DNA of 64,000 nucleotides from Streptomyces albus subsp. albus. Lineage in GTDB: Bacteria; Actinomycetota; Actinomycetes; Streptomycetales; Streptomycetaceae. The notes beneath the pieces are model-generated. The model saw only the letters and a list, made by a program, of their open reading frames with translations, did not search any database and was not told the DNA's origin. Location: positions 248,001 to 312,000 of the forward strand of contig NZ_JODR01000016.1 in NCBI RefSeq assembly GCF_000725885.1, in the 5' to 3' direction. Position numbers and translations under genes: made by a program. Below, piece after piece: positions 1 to 9,954 of this stretch; position 1 is the stretch's first letter; each line of letters opens with the position of its first letter.

Positions 1-885
1 TACCTGGACCCGCCCGCCGCCGAGGACCCCGTCGCCGAGGACCGGCTGCCCGGCCTCTACTCCGGCGACTTCGGCCCCGGCGCGACACTCGGCGCGTTCG
101 CCGCGCTCGGCGTCGTCGGGCTGACCGCCGCCGGACTCGGCGTGGCCCGCCGTACCGGTCTCGCCGCCGGCCGCGCCCGCACCGCAGCCACCGGGCCGGG
201 CGGGCGGCGCACGGGAGCGGCCGGACAGCGGGCGGCGGACGGCGCCCCCACGGCCGCGCCCCACGCTCCCGCGCGCCCCTCCACCGGCTGGCTGCGCCGT
301 ACGGCCCGCCGCGAACTGGACGAGCTGAACCGCGACTTCGACCGGCTCTCCGAAACCCTCACCGGCCGGGTGCGCGACCGGGTGTGGAACTTCCTGGACG
401 CCGCCACCCTCGTCCTCGACCAGGAGGGCGACAGCCGGGTGGACGCCGACGCCGACGCACCCACCCTCGCCGCCGGGCTCGCCCTCGTCCGGGCGGGCCG
501 CGCGGCACTGGAGGACCGCGCCCGCAAGGTGCCCGCCGAGACCCGGCTGTGCGTCCTCAACCCGCTGCACGGCCCCTCCGCCGCCACGCGGAAGCTGGAG
601 CTGCCCGGCGACGACGTCTCGGCGCGGGCCCGCCCCGTGTGCGCGGGCTGCCGAGCGGAACTGGCGGCCGGGGACGGGGGGACGGAGCTGGAGCGGGCCG
701 TCCACAGCGCGCGGACGGTGGCCGCACGCCTGCTGGTGCTGCGCCCGCCCGGCGCCGGCCGGACCGCCTCCCGCCGGCCGTACGACCGCGTCCCGGGCCT
801 GCTGGAGGCCGGCGCCGGGCGGAGCGCGAGCCTGACAGCAGAACAGATCGTCCGCCGTGTCCGGGAGCAGCTAGGTGTCCACTGA
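1..885 (+). CDS. Membrane protein, 5'-truncated by the window edge; paralogue of the next gene
   Basis: The reading frame is open from base 1, so the N-terminus lies outside the window. One hydrophobic stretch is visible at about window residues 28-50, followed by an Ala/Arg/Pro-rich linker and a soluble C-terminal domain. That domain carries an LNPLHG motif followed about 30 residues later by a CxxC pair (CAGC). The next gene has the same two motifs (HPLHG, then CTTC) at its C-terminus, so the two are tandem paralogues. I do not recognise a catalytic function. The CxxC and the His-containing PLHG motif could form a metal site (inference). The stop codon overlaps the start of the next gene by 11 bases, so the pair is probably translationally coupled. 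Confidence 0.75.
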   Translation, partial: YLDPPAAEDPVAEDRLPGLYSGDFGPGATLGAFAALGVVGLTAAGLGVARRTGLAAGRARTAATGPGGRRTGAAGQRAADGAPTAAPHAPARPSTGWLRRTARRELDELNRDFDRLSETLTGRVRDRVWNFLDAATLVLDQEGDSRVDADADAPTLAAGLALVRAGRAALEDRARKVPAETRLCVLNPLHGPSAATRKLELPGDDVSARARPVCAGCRAELAAGDGGTELERAVHSARTVAARLLVLRPPGAGRTASRRPYDRVPGLLEAGAGRSASLTAEQIVRRVREQLGVH

Positions 886-2425
886 ACCCCGCGCCGCGTC
901 CGGCGCCCGCACCCTCCACCCCGCCGGCCGGGCACGCACGGCCCCCTCCGCCGGGTCGCGCCCCGCCCCGCCCGCCGCCCCGTCGCGCCTCCGGCGGGCG
1001 GCCTTCGGGCTGGCGGCCGTGCCGGTGGCGGTCGCGCTGGCGTGCTCCGCCACGGGCCCGGCCCACGCCGCGGCCGGCGCTGCCGGGGCCCGTGCCGCCG
1101 CCCCCGGTGCCGTCACCGCGGACCCCACCGCCCCGCCCGACGAAGGGGCGGACGGGGCGGACGGGGCGGCCACCGCGCCCGGCCGGCGCATCGCCGACGC
1201 GCTGCGCCGCTCCCCGGTCTACGTCGATCCCGCCTACGAGCAGGCGTTCCCGGTCGCCGAGCAGCGCAAGCTGGCCGCGAAGATCAAGAAATCCGGCATC
1301 CCGGTGCGGGTGGTGGTCGTGCCGTTCGTCACCGGGGACGCCTGGGGCGGCGAGCCGGAGAAGATGGTCGAGGTCGTCCGCGACCGGCTCGGCGAGAGCC
1401 CCCGGCAGGAAGCCGTCTACATGACCCTCAGCAGGACGGAGGGGTACCTGAGCGGCCACGAGTTCCCCCGCGACGGCGAACACCAGGCGTTCTGGGGCGT
1501 GGCCGCCGTCGGCCACCAGGACGACATGGACGGCAAGAGCCTCTACGCGAAGTTCTCCCGCGCCCTGGAGATCGTCGAGGCGGGCAACGGCGACAAGGTG
1601 TACGAGAAGGCCACCGCGGACCTGCCCCGCACCCCGGTGCGGGACGAGCCCGGCGGCCCCGGCGGCACCTCCTGGACGCTGGTGGCCGCACTGGCCGGCG
1701 CGGCGCTCGCCGTACTCCTCGCCGCTCTGCTGGGGTACCGGGCGCTGCGCCGCCGCGCCGGGGGCTCGGCCCGTACCCCGTTCACCTCGCCGCGTTCCGT
1801 CTTCGCCGCCGCGCGCACGGCGGACGCGGACGACCTGCGGGAGCGGGCCCAGCGGGAGCTGCTGGCCTACCACGAGGACGTCCTCGCCCACGAGCCCGGC
1901 GAGGGGAACGCCCACCCGGACGGCGACGCGACAGCCCACTACCAGCTCGCGCTCGACGCCTACGACGCCGCCGGGCGGGTGCTGGACGGCGCACGCGGCG
2001 TCCCCGACCTGGCCGGGGTCCTCGCCCTCGTCCACGAGGGACGCGGCGCGCTCGGACGGGCGGCGACCGCCCGCCGGGGCCGGCGCAGGAAGCCGGGCAC
2101 CACGCTGCCGCTGTGCTTCTTCCACCCCCTGCACGGCCCCGCCGACCGCCGTGTCCGCTGGCGCCCCCTGGGCCGGCGCGAGGCCCTGCACGTGGCGGCC
2201 TGCACCACGTGTGCGGCGGCCGTGGCCGCCCACCGCGCCCCCGAGGTCCTGACCCAGACCCACGGGGACCGCGAGATCCCCTACTTCGAGGTGCCGCCCG
2301 CACAGAGCCTGTGGGCCAGGACCGGGTACGGCTCGCTGGGGGAGACCACCTTGACGACGCGGGTCCTGCGCGGCGAGTTCTCCCGCAGCGGCGGCCGGGC
2401 CGCGACGGACCACGGGACGGACTAG
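875..2425 (+). CDS. Membrane protein with extracytoplasmic TPM-like domain and cytoplasmic PLHG/CxxC domain
   Basis: A 516-residue protein of unknown function. A hydrophobic, signal-anchor-like segment lies near residues 43-68 and a second membrane span near 267-290. Between them is a domain beginning around residue 105 (SPVYVDPAYEQAF) that looks like the bacterial TPM-type fold of extracytoplasmic domains; this assignment is tentative. After the second span comes a helical region and then the LCFFHPLHG motif (about residue 413) with a CTTC pair near 442, shared with the upstream gene. The GTG start at 875 follows a GGGAG and overlaps the upstream stop. The pair looks like a duplicated two-gene operon ending at the hairpin at 2437-2470. 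Confidence 0.75.
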   Translation: MSTEPRAASGARTLHPAGRARTAPSAGSRPAPPAAPSRLRRAAFGLAAVPVAVALACSATGPAHAAAGAAGARAAAPGAVTADPTAPPDEGADGADGAATAPGRRIADALRRSPVYVDPAYEQAFPVAEQRKLAAKIKKSGIPVRVVVVPFVTGDAWGGEPEKMVEVVRDRLGESPRQEAVYMTLSRTEGYLSGHEFPRDGEHQAFWGVAAVGHQDDMDGKSLYAKFSRALEIVEAGNGDKVYEKATADLPRTPVRDEPGGPGGTSWTLVAALAGAALAVLLAALLGYRALRRRAGGSARTPFTSPRSVFAAARTADADDLRERAQRELLAYHEDVLAHEPGEGNAHPDGDATAHYQLALDAYDAAGRVLDGARGVPDLAGVLALVHEGRGALGRAATARRGRRRKPGTTLPLCFFHPLHGPADRRVRWRPLGRREALHVAACTTCAAAVAAHRAPEVLTQTHGDREIPYFEVPPAQSLWARTGYGSLGETTLTTRVLRGEFSRSGGRAATDHGTD

Positions 2426-2436
2426 CGGCGGCGCCG

Positions 2437-2470
2437 CGGCCCGGGCCGGTGCTCCCGCCGGCCCGGGCCG
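2437..2470. terminator. Bidirectional hairpin between convergent genes
   Basis: A 13-bp perfect inverted repeat (CGGCCCGGGCCGG and its complement) with an 8-base loop lies in the 51-base gap between the convergent genes ending at 2425 and 2477. No T-tract is seen, as is usual in Streptomyces. Confidence 0.7.
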
Positions 2471-2476
2471 GTGCGG

Positions 2477-3697
2477 CTACGCGGGCAGGCCGTCGGCACC
2501 GGCGCGGGGCAGCGGCTGTCCCAGCAGCATGCTCGGCGCGCCCGCGACCCTGGTGAGGAAGACGGTGCACGAGCCGCGTGCCGCCTTCGGGTCCAGCTTC
2601 AGTTTCCGGCGCAGTTCCTCGGGCTCCACGGCCGACCCGCGCTTCTTGACGGTGACGACGCCGACGCCGCGCTCCCGCAGCAGGGCCCGCAGCCTCTTGA
2701 CGTTGAACGGCAGCACGTCGGTGATCTCGTACCCGGTGGCGAACGGTGTGGGGTGCGGCGCGTCCGTCGTCACGTACGCGATGGTCGGGTCGATCAGCCG
2801 ACCCGCCAGCCGCGCCGCCAGTTCGGCGACCAGATGGGCCCGCACGACCGCGCCGTCCGGCTCGTACAGGTAGCGGCCCACCGGGCCCGCCTCCGGGTCG
2901 GGCAGACCCTGGCCGGTCAGGGTGTCACCGGCGGGCAGCAGGGTGGCCCGCACGGCGCCCGGACCGCCGCCCGGGTGCGCGCCGGTGAACCACAGCACCG
3001 CTTCCTTGACGTCGCCCTGCCACGAGACCCACTCCGCCTCCGCCTCGTCCGGCACCGCCTCGTGGGGGATGCCAGGGGCGACCTTGAGCGCGGCCAGCGG
3101 CGCGGCGCGGGCCGTCTCCACGGCCCAGCTCAGCGGTGGCGAGTACGCCTCCGGGTCGAAGACGCGGCCCCGGCCGGTGCGCCGCGCGGGGTCGGCGAAG
3201 ACGGCGTCGAACCCGTCCGTGGCCACCTCGGTCACATCGGCGCAGCGCACCTCGACGCGCTCGGCCACGCCCAGCGCCGCGGCGTTGGCGCGGGCCACCG
3301 CGCACGTGAGCGGGTCACGGTCCACGGCCAGCACACGGATGCCGGCCCGGGCCAGGGCGACGGCGTCGGCACCGATGCCGCAGCCCAGGTCCACGGCGCT
3401 GCGGACGCCGAGCCGGTGGAAGCGGCGGGCACGGTGCCCGGCCACCCCGGCGCGGGTCGCCTGTTCGAGGCCGTCCGGTGTGAAGTACCAGGTGTGCGCC
3501 TCCCGGGGGCCGAACTTGGCCTCGGCGCGGGACCGCAACCGGTGCTGGGTGAGTGCGGCGGCCACCAGTTCGGGCGCGTACCGCTGCCGCAGCCGGGTGG
3601 CCGCGGCCAGCTCCTGTCCGGGGGCCACCTCGCGCACCTCGGCCAGGAGGGTCTGCCCCTCGTCGGACAGCAACCCGGCGAACACCTCGACATCCAC
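2477..3697 (-). CDS. Class I SAM-dependent methyltransferase with THUMP-like C-terminal domain
   Basis: A 406-residue protein. The SAM-binding motif I (VDLGCGIGADAVALA) is at about residues 102-116, with an acidic strand-2 end (AVDRDP) and a FADPARR motif near 167 that resembles the motif IV of nucleic-acid N-methyltransferases. The C-terminal part (about 325-395, ending in VVTVKKRGSAVEPEELRR) is the THUMP-like domain found in this family. RNA or DNA methylation is therefore likely, but the substrate is not known. The GTG start follows GGGAG at a normal distance. The gene is convergent with the upstream membrane-protein pair and divergent from the nucleotidyltransferase gene. Confidence 0.8.
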   Translation of the reverse strand: MDVEVFAGLLSDEGQTLLAEVREVAPGQELAAATRLRQRYAPELVAAALTQHRLRSRAEAKFGPREAHTWYFTPDGLEQATRAGVAGHRARRFHRLGVRSAVDLGCGIGADAVALARAGIRVLAVDRDPLTCAVARANAAALGVAERVEVRCADVTEVATDGFDAVFADPARRTGRGRVFDPEAYSPPLSWAVETARAAPLAALKVAPGIPHEAVPDEAEAEWVSWQGDVKEAVLWFTGAHPGGGPGAVRATLLPAGDTLTGQGLPDPEAGPVGRYLYEPDGAVVRAHLVAELAARLAGRLIDPTIAYVTTDAPHPTPFATGYEITDVLPFNVKRLRALLRERGVGVVTVKKRGSAVEPEELRRKLKLDPKAARGSCTVFLTRVAGAPSMLLGQPLPRAGADGLPA

Positions 3698-3951
3698 CCC
3701 GTCATTCTCCCGTGCCCCCGCCCGCCGCCGGACGCCAGGGCAACCGCCGCTGCCCGCCCGCCGCGGGGCGCTACTGCCCGGGCCCGTGCGGGTCGCCTGC
3801 CGAGCACGCCCCTAGGATCGGTTCCGTGAAGTGACGACCCGCCGCGCGTGACCCGCGCGCCCGCCCAGGCAGATCCGACGCCGTCGAGCCCGTGCTCCGG
3901 CGTCCGCCTCCGCCTGCCGTCCTCCGCCACTTCACACCGACGGGATCCACC
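3698..3951. other. Divergent intergenic region (254 bp)
   Basis: This region separates the methyltransferase (minus) and nucleotidyltransferase (plus) genes. A TAGGAT hexamer at 3813-3818 is a plausible -10 element for the plus-strand gene and would give a leader of roughly 125 bases. No other convincing element is seen. Confidence 0.4.
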
Positions 3952-4737
3952 ATGACCGACACCCCGGCCGCCCGCGCCGTCCCCGCACTGTCCGACGAGG
4001 CGTTCCTCGGCCACGTCGCCGACCGGCTCGCCGCCCTGCCCGCCGTGTCCGCCGTCACCCTCGGCGGCTCCCGCGCCCAGGGCCTCCACACCGCCGGCAG
4101 CGACTGGGACCTGGCCGTCTACTACCGGGGGCCCTTCGACCCCGCCCGCCTGCGCGCCCTCGGCTGGGAGGGCGAGGTCGGCGAACTGGGCGCCTGGGGC
4201 GGCGGCGTCTTCAACGGCGGTGCCTGGCTGACCATCGACGGGCGGCGGGTGGACGTCCACTACCGGGACCTCGACGTGGTCGAGCACGAGCTCGCCGAGG
4301 CGCGGGCCGGCCGCTTCCACTGGGAGCCGCTGATGTTCCACCTGGCGGGCATCCCCAGCTACCTCGTGGTGGCCGAACTCGCCGTCAACCGGGTGCTGCG
4401 CGGCACCCTGCCCGCGCCCCGCTATCCGGAGGCGCTGCGCGAGGCCGCCCCGCCCGTGTGGCGGCAGCAGGCGGCGATGACGCTGCGGTACGCGAAGGGG
4501 GCCCACGCGCCCCGCGGCCAGCTCACCGAGGTCGCCGGGGCCCTGGCCACCGCCGCCGCGCAGACCGCGCACGCGGTGCTGGCCGAGCGCGGCGAATGGG
4601 TCACCAACGAGAAGCGGCTCCTCACCCGGGCGGAGCTGCGCGGCCTCGATCCGCTGATCGTCTCGCTGAGCCCCGACCCCGCCGCCCTGCGGGACGCCGT
4701 GAGCCGGGCGGCTGCCCTCCTCGGCCTGCCGGAATGA
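3952..4737 (+). CDS. Nucleotidyltransferase-superfamily protein (minimal nucleotidyltransferase plus helical domain)
   Basis: A 261-residue protein. The nucleotidyltransferase signature GGS-x10-DWD is at residues 38-53, and the third carboxylate is in RVDVHY (Asp100), so the metal-binding triad of the polymerase-beta-like fold is complete. The remainder is helical and resembles DUF4037-type or kanamycin-nucleotidyltransferase-like C-terminal domains. The family transfers nucleotides to small molecules or proteins; the substrate cannot be deduced here. I chose the ATG at 3952 because similarity to the family starts here and the preceding 60 bases give a Pro-rich non-family extension. The ribosome binding site is weak. 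Confidence 0.75.
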   Translation: MTDTPAARAVPALSDEAFLGHVADRLAALPAVSAVTLGGSRAQGLHTAGSDWDLAVYYRGPFDPARLRALGWEGEVGELGAWGGGVFNGGAWLTIDGRRVDVHYRDLDVVEHELAEARAGRFHWEPLMFHLAGIPSYLVVAELAVNRVLRGTLPAPRYPEALREAAPPVWRQQAAMTLRYAKGAHAPRGQLTEVAGALATAAAQTAHAVLAERGEWVTNEKRLLTRAELRGLDPLIVSLSPDPAALRDAVSRAAALLGLPE

Positions 4738-4813
4738 GGGGCCGGGCGGGAACGGGTGCGGGGCTTCCGGGGCGGGAGGGGGCACCTGCGGACGGCGCCG
4801 CGCACCCGGTCGG

Positions 4814-4840
4814 CTAGCACTCCGCTTGACCGAGTGCTAA
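4814..4840. promoter_or_regulatory. CIRCE operator 1 (HrcA binding site)
   Basis: CTAGCACTC-N9-GAGTGCTAA is the 27-bp CIRCE inverted repeat with one mismatch. It covers the -35 element of the groES promoter, which is where the heat-shock repressor HrcA would block RNA polymerase. Confidence 0.95.
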
Positions 4841-4854
4841 GCCAGGCATAATCT
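4826..4854 (+). promoter_or_regulatory. groES-groEL1 vegetative promoter
   Basis: TTGACC (4826-4831), a 17-base spacer and TAATCT (4849-4854) make a near-consensus principal-sigma promoter. The -35 hexamer lies in the centre of CIRCE 1, and CIRCE 2 lies just after the start of transcription. Confidence 0.85.
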
Positions 4855-4859
4855 CAACC

Positions 4860-4886
4860 CTGGCACTCTCCCTCTGGGAGTGCCAG
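4860..4886. promoter_or_regulatory. CIRCE operator 2
   Basis: CTGGCACTC-N9-GAGTGCCAG is a second, internally perfect inverted repeat of the CIRCE type (one substitution per arm from TTAGCACTC). It lies 46 bp downstream of the first, in the transcribed leader, and gives two-site HrcA control as known for Streptomyces groES. Confidence 0.92.
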
Positions 4887-4989
4887 CAGTACGCGACGGG
4901 CAGATCCGGCACCCGCGACGGCGGATCTACCAGGTCGCCACCCCAGACATAAGACCCCATTTGAGATCTCCGAAGGGGGAGGTCGGATC

Positions 4990-5298
4990 GTGACGACCGC
5001 CAGCTCCAAGGTTGCCATCAAGCCGCTCGAGGACCGCATCGTGGTCCAGCCGCTCGACGCCGAGGAGACCACGGCCTCTGGCCTGGTCATCCCGGACACC
5101 GCCAAGGAGAAGCCGCAGGAGGGCACCGTCCTGGCCGTCGGCCCGGGTCGCTTCGAGGACGGCAACCGTCTGCCGCTCGACGTAAAGGTCGGTGACATCG
5201 TGCTGTACAGCAAGTACGGCGGCACCGAGGTGAAGTACAGCGGCGAGGAGTACCTCGTTCTCTCGGCCCGCGACGTTCTCGCCATCGTCGAGAAGTAA
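4990..5298 (+). CDS. groES: Co-chaperonin GroES (Hsp10)
   Basis: A 102-residue protein, the usual length. It is the heptameric lid of the GroEL folding chamber and acts in the cytoplasm. [13 protein letters not shown] at the N-terminus, the mobile loop region around [12 protein letters not shown] and the C-terminal [14 protein letters not shown] are all typical. The GTG start is preceded by a strong AGGGGGAGG. The gene is first in the groES-groEL1 operon, under HrcA/CIRCE heat-shock repression from the two operators upstream. The 183-base gap before groEL1 is unusually long and contains a strong hairpin. Confidence 0.98.
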   Translation: MTTASSKVAIKPLEDRIVVQPLDAEETTASGLVIPDTAKEKPQEGTVLAVGPGRFEDGNRLPLDVKVGDIVLYSKYGGTEVKYSGEEYLVLSARDVLAIVEK

Positions 5299-5366
5299 GT
5301 CGAGAAGCAATTCTGACCCAGCAGCGCAGCGCCCGGTCTTTCCGCCGCAGCAGCCTGCAAGGCGAA

Positions 5367-5415
5367 CGCGCCCTGGTGCCCGCTCCTCGCGCGAGGTAGC
5401 AGGGACCAGGGCGCG
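5367..5415 (+). other. Strong stem-loop in the groES-groEL1 spacer
   Basis: An 11-bp perfect inverted repeat (CGCGCCCTGGT / ACCAGGGCGCG) encloses a second nested palindrome (CCTCGCGCGAGG). It lies in the middle of the intercistronic gap, 66 bases before groEL1. It could be a partial terminator, an RNase processing or stabilising element, or a thermosensitive structure. Only the structure itself is seen. Confidence 0.75.
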
Positions 5416-5463
5416 GCTCGTACCGGCCACAGCGAGCCCGTACGGGACGAGCGAGACGTGTGA

Positions 5464-7113
<1,650 letters not shown>

Positions 7114-7129
7114 GGCGCACCCCTTCCGG

Positions 7130-7160
7130 AAGGGCGCACCCCGCCACGGGGTGCGCCCTT
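7130..7160 (+). terminator. groEL1 terminator
   Basis: A perfect 13-bp stem (AAGGGCGCACCCC and its complement) with a 5-base loop lies 16 bases after the groEL1 stop. It ends in TT but has no longer T-tract. Confidence 0.88.
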
Positions 7161-7290
7161 CGCGCGTGCGGGCCCTGCGGTGCGCCCGCGCGCGTCCGGC
7201 TGCCTGGTTGCGCCTCGCGCGCGTGCCGGCCGCCGTGTGCCCCGCGCGCGTCCGGCTGCCGGGCTGTGCCGGGCTGCCTGGCTGACCGGA

Positions 7291-8064
7291 CTACTTGGGG
7301 CCGTACTTGCGCCCCGTCGAGGAGGAGGCCCGGGCCAGCACCCCGCGGGGCACCAGCCGGGAGGCCCCCAGCAGCGCCTTGTAGCGGGGGTCGGGGATCG
7401 ACAGGGCGCGGCCCCGCGCGAGGTCGTCCAGCGCGGTCTCCACGACCTTGTCCGCGTCCAGCCACATCCACCGCGGGATGTCCTTCGTGGACATCCCGGC
7501 CCGCTCGTGGAACTCCGTCCGCACGAATCCGGGGCACAGCGCCATCAGCCGCACCCCCGTCCCGGCCAGGTCCCTGGCCGCCCCCTGGGTGAACTGGGTG
7601 ACCCACGCCTTGGACGCCCCGTAGGTGCCGCGGGGGAAGAACGCGGCGACGGACGCGACGTTGACGACCCCGCCCCGGCCGCGCTCGCGCATGGCGGCGG
7701 TGGCGGCGGTGGTGAGCCGCAGCACGGCCTCGCAGTGCACCTTGAGCATCGTCAGCTCGTCGGCGACGGGCACCTCCAGATAGCGGCCCTTGTTGCCGAA
7801 GCCGGCGTTGTTGACCAGCAGGTCGACCGGGTGCGCGGTCTCGCCCAGCCGCTCCTCGACGGCCGCGATGCCCTCGTCGGTGGCCAGGTCGGCGGTCAGC
7901 ACGTCGGCCTCGACGCCGTGCCGGTCGTGGAGTTCGGTGGCCTGGCGCCACAGGCGTTCGGTGTTCCGCGCGGTCAGTACGAGGTGATAGCCGCGGCCGG
8001 CGAGGCGGCGCGCGAAGGCGGCGCCGATTCCGGCGGTGGCCCCGGTGATCAGTGCAGTCGTCAT
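7291..8064 (-). CDS. Short-chain dehydrogenase/reductase (classical SDR)
   Basis: A 257-residue NAD(P)-dependent oxidoreductase. The cofactor motif TGATAGIG is at residues 7-14, NNAG at 85-88, and the catalytic Ser138, Tyr148 and Lys152 (YGASK) are all present. The Arg in TARN at the end of strand 2 suggests NADPH preference. The substrate is unknown. The ATG at 8064 has no Shine-Dalgarno sequence but is preceded by TAGCGT and a 6-base gap, which predicts a leaderless transcript. The 130 bases between groEL1 and this gene contain two copies of the GCGCGCGTCCGGCTGCC element and nothing else recognisable. Confidence 0.88.
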   Translation of the reverse strand: MTTALITGATAGIGAAFARRLAGRGYHLVLTARNTERLWRQATELHDRHGVEADVLTADLATDEGIAAVEERLGETAHPVDLLVNNAGFGNKGRYLEVPVADELTMLKVHCEAVLRLTTAATAAMRERGRGGVVNVASVAAFFPRGTYGASKAWVTQFTQGAARDLAGTGVRLMALCPGFVRTEFHERAGMSTKDIPRWMWLDADKVVETALDDLARGRALSIPDPRYKALLGASRLVPRGVLARASSSTGRKYGPK

Positions 8065-8182
8065 GCGGTCACGCTATCGGCCCGAACGGGCGGCGCCCGG
8101 CGGGCGGGAACGCCCCGGAATCGGAGGGTACGCCCGCCTGCCGCCTGCATGTTGACGGTACGTCAGCTCTGTCCGCCGGCGG

Positions 8183-8860
8183 TCACGCCAGGGACCGCCC
8201 GGTGCGCCGCAGCGCCCGCTCCCGCACCAGCGGATCGAGCAGTTCCCCCGCCGTCAGGATGTGGGGCAGCAGCTCGGGTTCGCCGGTCAGCGCCCGGAAG
8301 ACGTGACTGACGGAGACGTCGTGGTCGGGCCGGTGGACGACGGTGACGGTGTCCCCGGCGCGCACCTCGCCCGGTGTGCGTACGCGCAGATAGGCGCCGG
8401 CCCTGTGACGTGCGGTGAACCGTTTGAGCCAGCCCTGTTCGCCGAGCCAGCCGGCGAAGGTGCGGCAGGGGAAGCGGGTGGTGCTCACCTCCAGCAGGGG
8501 CCCGGTGCCCGGGGCGCCGATCTGCCAGCGTTCGCCGACGAGGGCGTCGTCCACCGCGGCGTCACGCATGGTGAGGTTCTCGCCGAAGACACCGTTGGGC
8601 AGGGTGCGGCCCAGCTCCCGCTCCCACCGGTCGAGCTCCTCGCGGGCATAGGCGTAGACGGCCTGCTCCTCGCCGCCGTGGTACCGCAGATTGCCGATCG
8701 TGTCACCGGCCAGTCCACTGCCCCCGGTGCCGCGGGGCCCCGGCGCGCGGACGGCGACGGGTTCCGAGGTGGGCCGTTTGTCGATGCCCGTCCACTTGTG
8801 TTCCGCGTCGGTGTGTTCGGACTGGTGGGGTATGGCCAGATTCACGGAGAGCAGCTGCAT
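8183..8860 (-). CDS. MOSC domain-containing protein
   Basis: A 225-residue MOSC (Mo-cofactor sulfurase C-terminal) domain protein of the YiiM type. The elements GDTIGNLRYHGGEEQAVYAY and NGVFGENLT are typical, and the conserved Cys is in TTRFPCRTF. MOSC proteins handle molybdenum-cofactor-bound sulfur or reduce N-hydroxylated compounds; which applies here is not clear. I chose the ATG at 8860 because similarity starts at MQLLSVNLA, and because TAGCCT-N7-ATG upstream predicts a leaderless start. A longer frame extends into the divergent LysR gene but has no support. The divergent LysR gene may regulate it (inference). Confidence 0.85.
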   Translation of the reverse strand: MQLLSVNLAIPHQSEHTDAEHKWTGIDKRPTSEPVAVRAPGPRGTGGSGLAGDTIGNLRYHGGEEQAVYAYAREELDRWERELGRTLPNGVFGENLTMRDAAVDDALVGERWQIGAPGTGPLLEVSTTRFPCRTFAGWLGEQGWLKRFTARHRAGAYLRVRTPGEVRAGDTVTVVHRPDHDVSVSHVFRALTGEPELLPHILTAGELLDPLVRERALRRTGRSLA

Positions 8861-8954
8861 GGCTGCGAGGCTAACGGCGGCCCGGTCAAAGCGGCGAGGG
8901 GGTTTTCCGGTCCGACCCCAAGGCCGGCTTATGGAAGGACGTATCCTCGAAGGC

Positions 8955-9842
8955 ATGATCGAGGCCCGCCATCTGCGCGTCCTGCGCGCCGTCGCCACCA
9001 CGGGATCCTTCTCCGGAGCGGCGCGCGAGCTGGGCTGCACCCAGCCCGCCGTCAGCCAGCAGATGAAAGCGCTGGAGGCCGCAGCCGGCACCCCGCTGCT
9101 GGTGCGGTCCGGGCGGGAGATGCGGCTCACCGAGGCCGGCGAGGCGCTGGTACGGCACGCCACGGGCATCCTCGCAGGCCTGGCGGCGGCCGAGGAGGAG
9201 GTCGCGGCGCTGGCCGGACTGCGGGCCGGCCGGGTGCGGCTGGTCTCCTTCCCCAGCGGCAGCTCCACCCTGGTGCCCACGGCGGTCGCGGCGATGCGGG
9301 CCGACCATCCCGGCACCCGGGTCTCGCTGGTGGAGGCGGAGCCGCCGCGCTCGGTGGACATGCTGCGCGCGGGGGACTGCGAGATCGCGCTGGCCTTCCG
9401 CTACGAAGCGGCCCCCGAGTGGGACGACCTGGTGGCCCGGCCGCTGCTCACCGACCGGCTGGTCGGCCTGGTGCCGGAAAGGCACCCGTTCGCGGACGCC
9501 GACGAGGTGGACATCGGCACCCTGGCCGAGGAGCCGTGGATCGCGGGCTGCCCGCGCTGCCGCCGCCATCTCGTACAGGTGTGCGAGGCCGCGGGCTTCA
9601 CCCCGCGCATCGACTTCGCCACCGACGACTACCCGGCGGTGGTGGGGCTGGTCGGCGCCGGGCTGGGGGTCGCGGTGCTCCCGGAGCTGGCCGTGGAGTC
9701 CGTACGCCCCAAGGGGACGCGGCCGGTGCGGCTCGGCCCCGAGGTGCGCCGGGAGGTCGTCGCGCTCACCCTCCCGGACCTGGCGCAGGTCCCCGCCGTC
9801 TCGGCGATGCTCGACCGGCTGGCGGCGGCGGCCCACCGCTGA
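8955..9842 (+). CDS. LysR-family transcriptional regulator
   Basis: A 295-residue regulator. The N-terminal winged helix-turn-helix (residues 1-60; SFSGAARELGCTQPAVSQQMKALE) is followed by the two-lobe effector-binding domain (about 90-290). A CPRC pair near residue 197 in the effector domain is unusual and could sense redox or metals (inference). The ATG at 8955 has GAAGG closely upstream and also TATCCT exactly 7 bases before it, so the transcript may be leaderless. The gene is divergent from the MOSC gene with a 94-bp gap that would hold a shared operator. Confidence 0.9.
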   Translation: MIEARHLRVLRAVATTGSFSGAARELGCTQPAVSQQMKALEAAAGTPLLVRSGREMRLTEAGEALVRHATGILAGLAAAEEEVAALAGLRAGRVRLVSFPSGSSTLVPTAVAAMRADHPGTRVSLVEAEPPRSVDMLRAGDCEIALAFRYEAAPEWDDLVARPLLTDRLVGLVPERHPFADADEVDIGTLAEEPWIAGCPRCRRHLVQVCEAAGFTPRIDFATDDYPAVVGLVGAGLGVAVLPELAVESVRPKGTRPVRLGPEVRREVVALTLPDLAQVPAVSAMLDRLAAAAHR

Positions 9843-9954
9843 CCCGCCCCGCCGGGACGCGCCGTCCTGGCGGAGGCGTGCGGGCGCATGCGGCCCCGCG
9901 GGTCGGTACGGGCGCCGGGGGAACGTTTCTGCGGTGTCTTCGGCGTGCGGAACC

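Noticed and set aside
557..2413. Long minus-strand frame over the first two membrane-protein genes
   Set aside because: It has no ribosome site or recognisable domain and is antisense to genes with conserved motifs.
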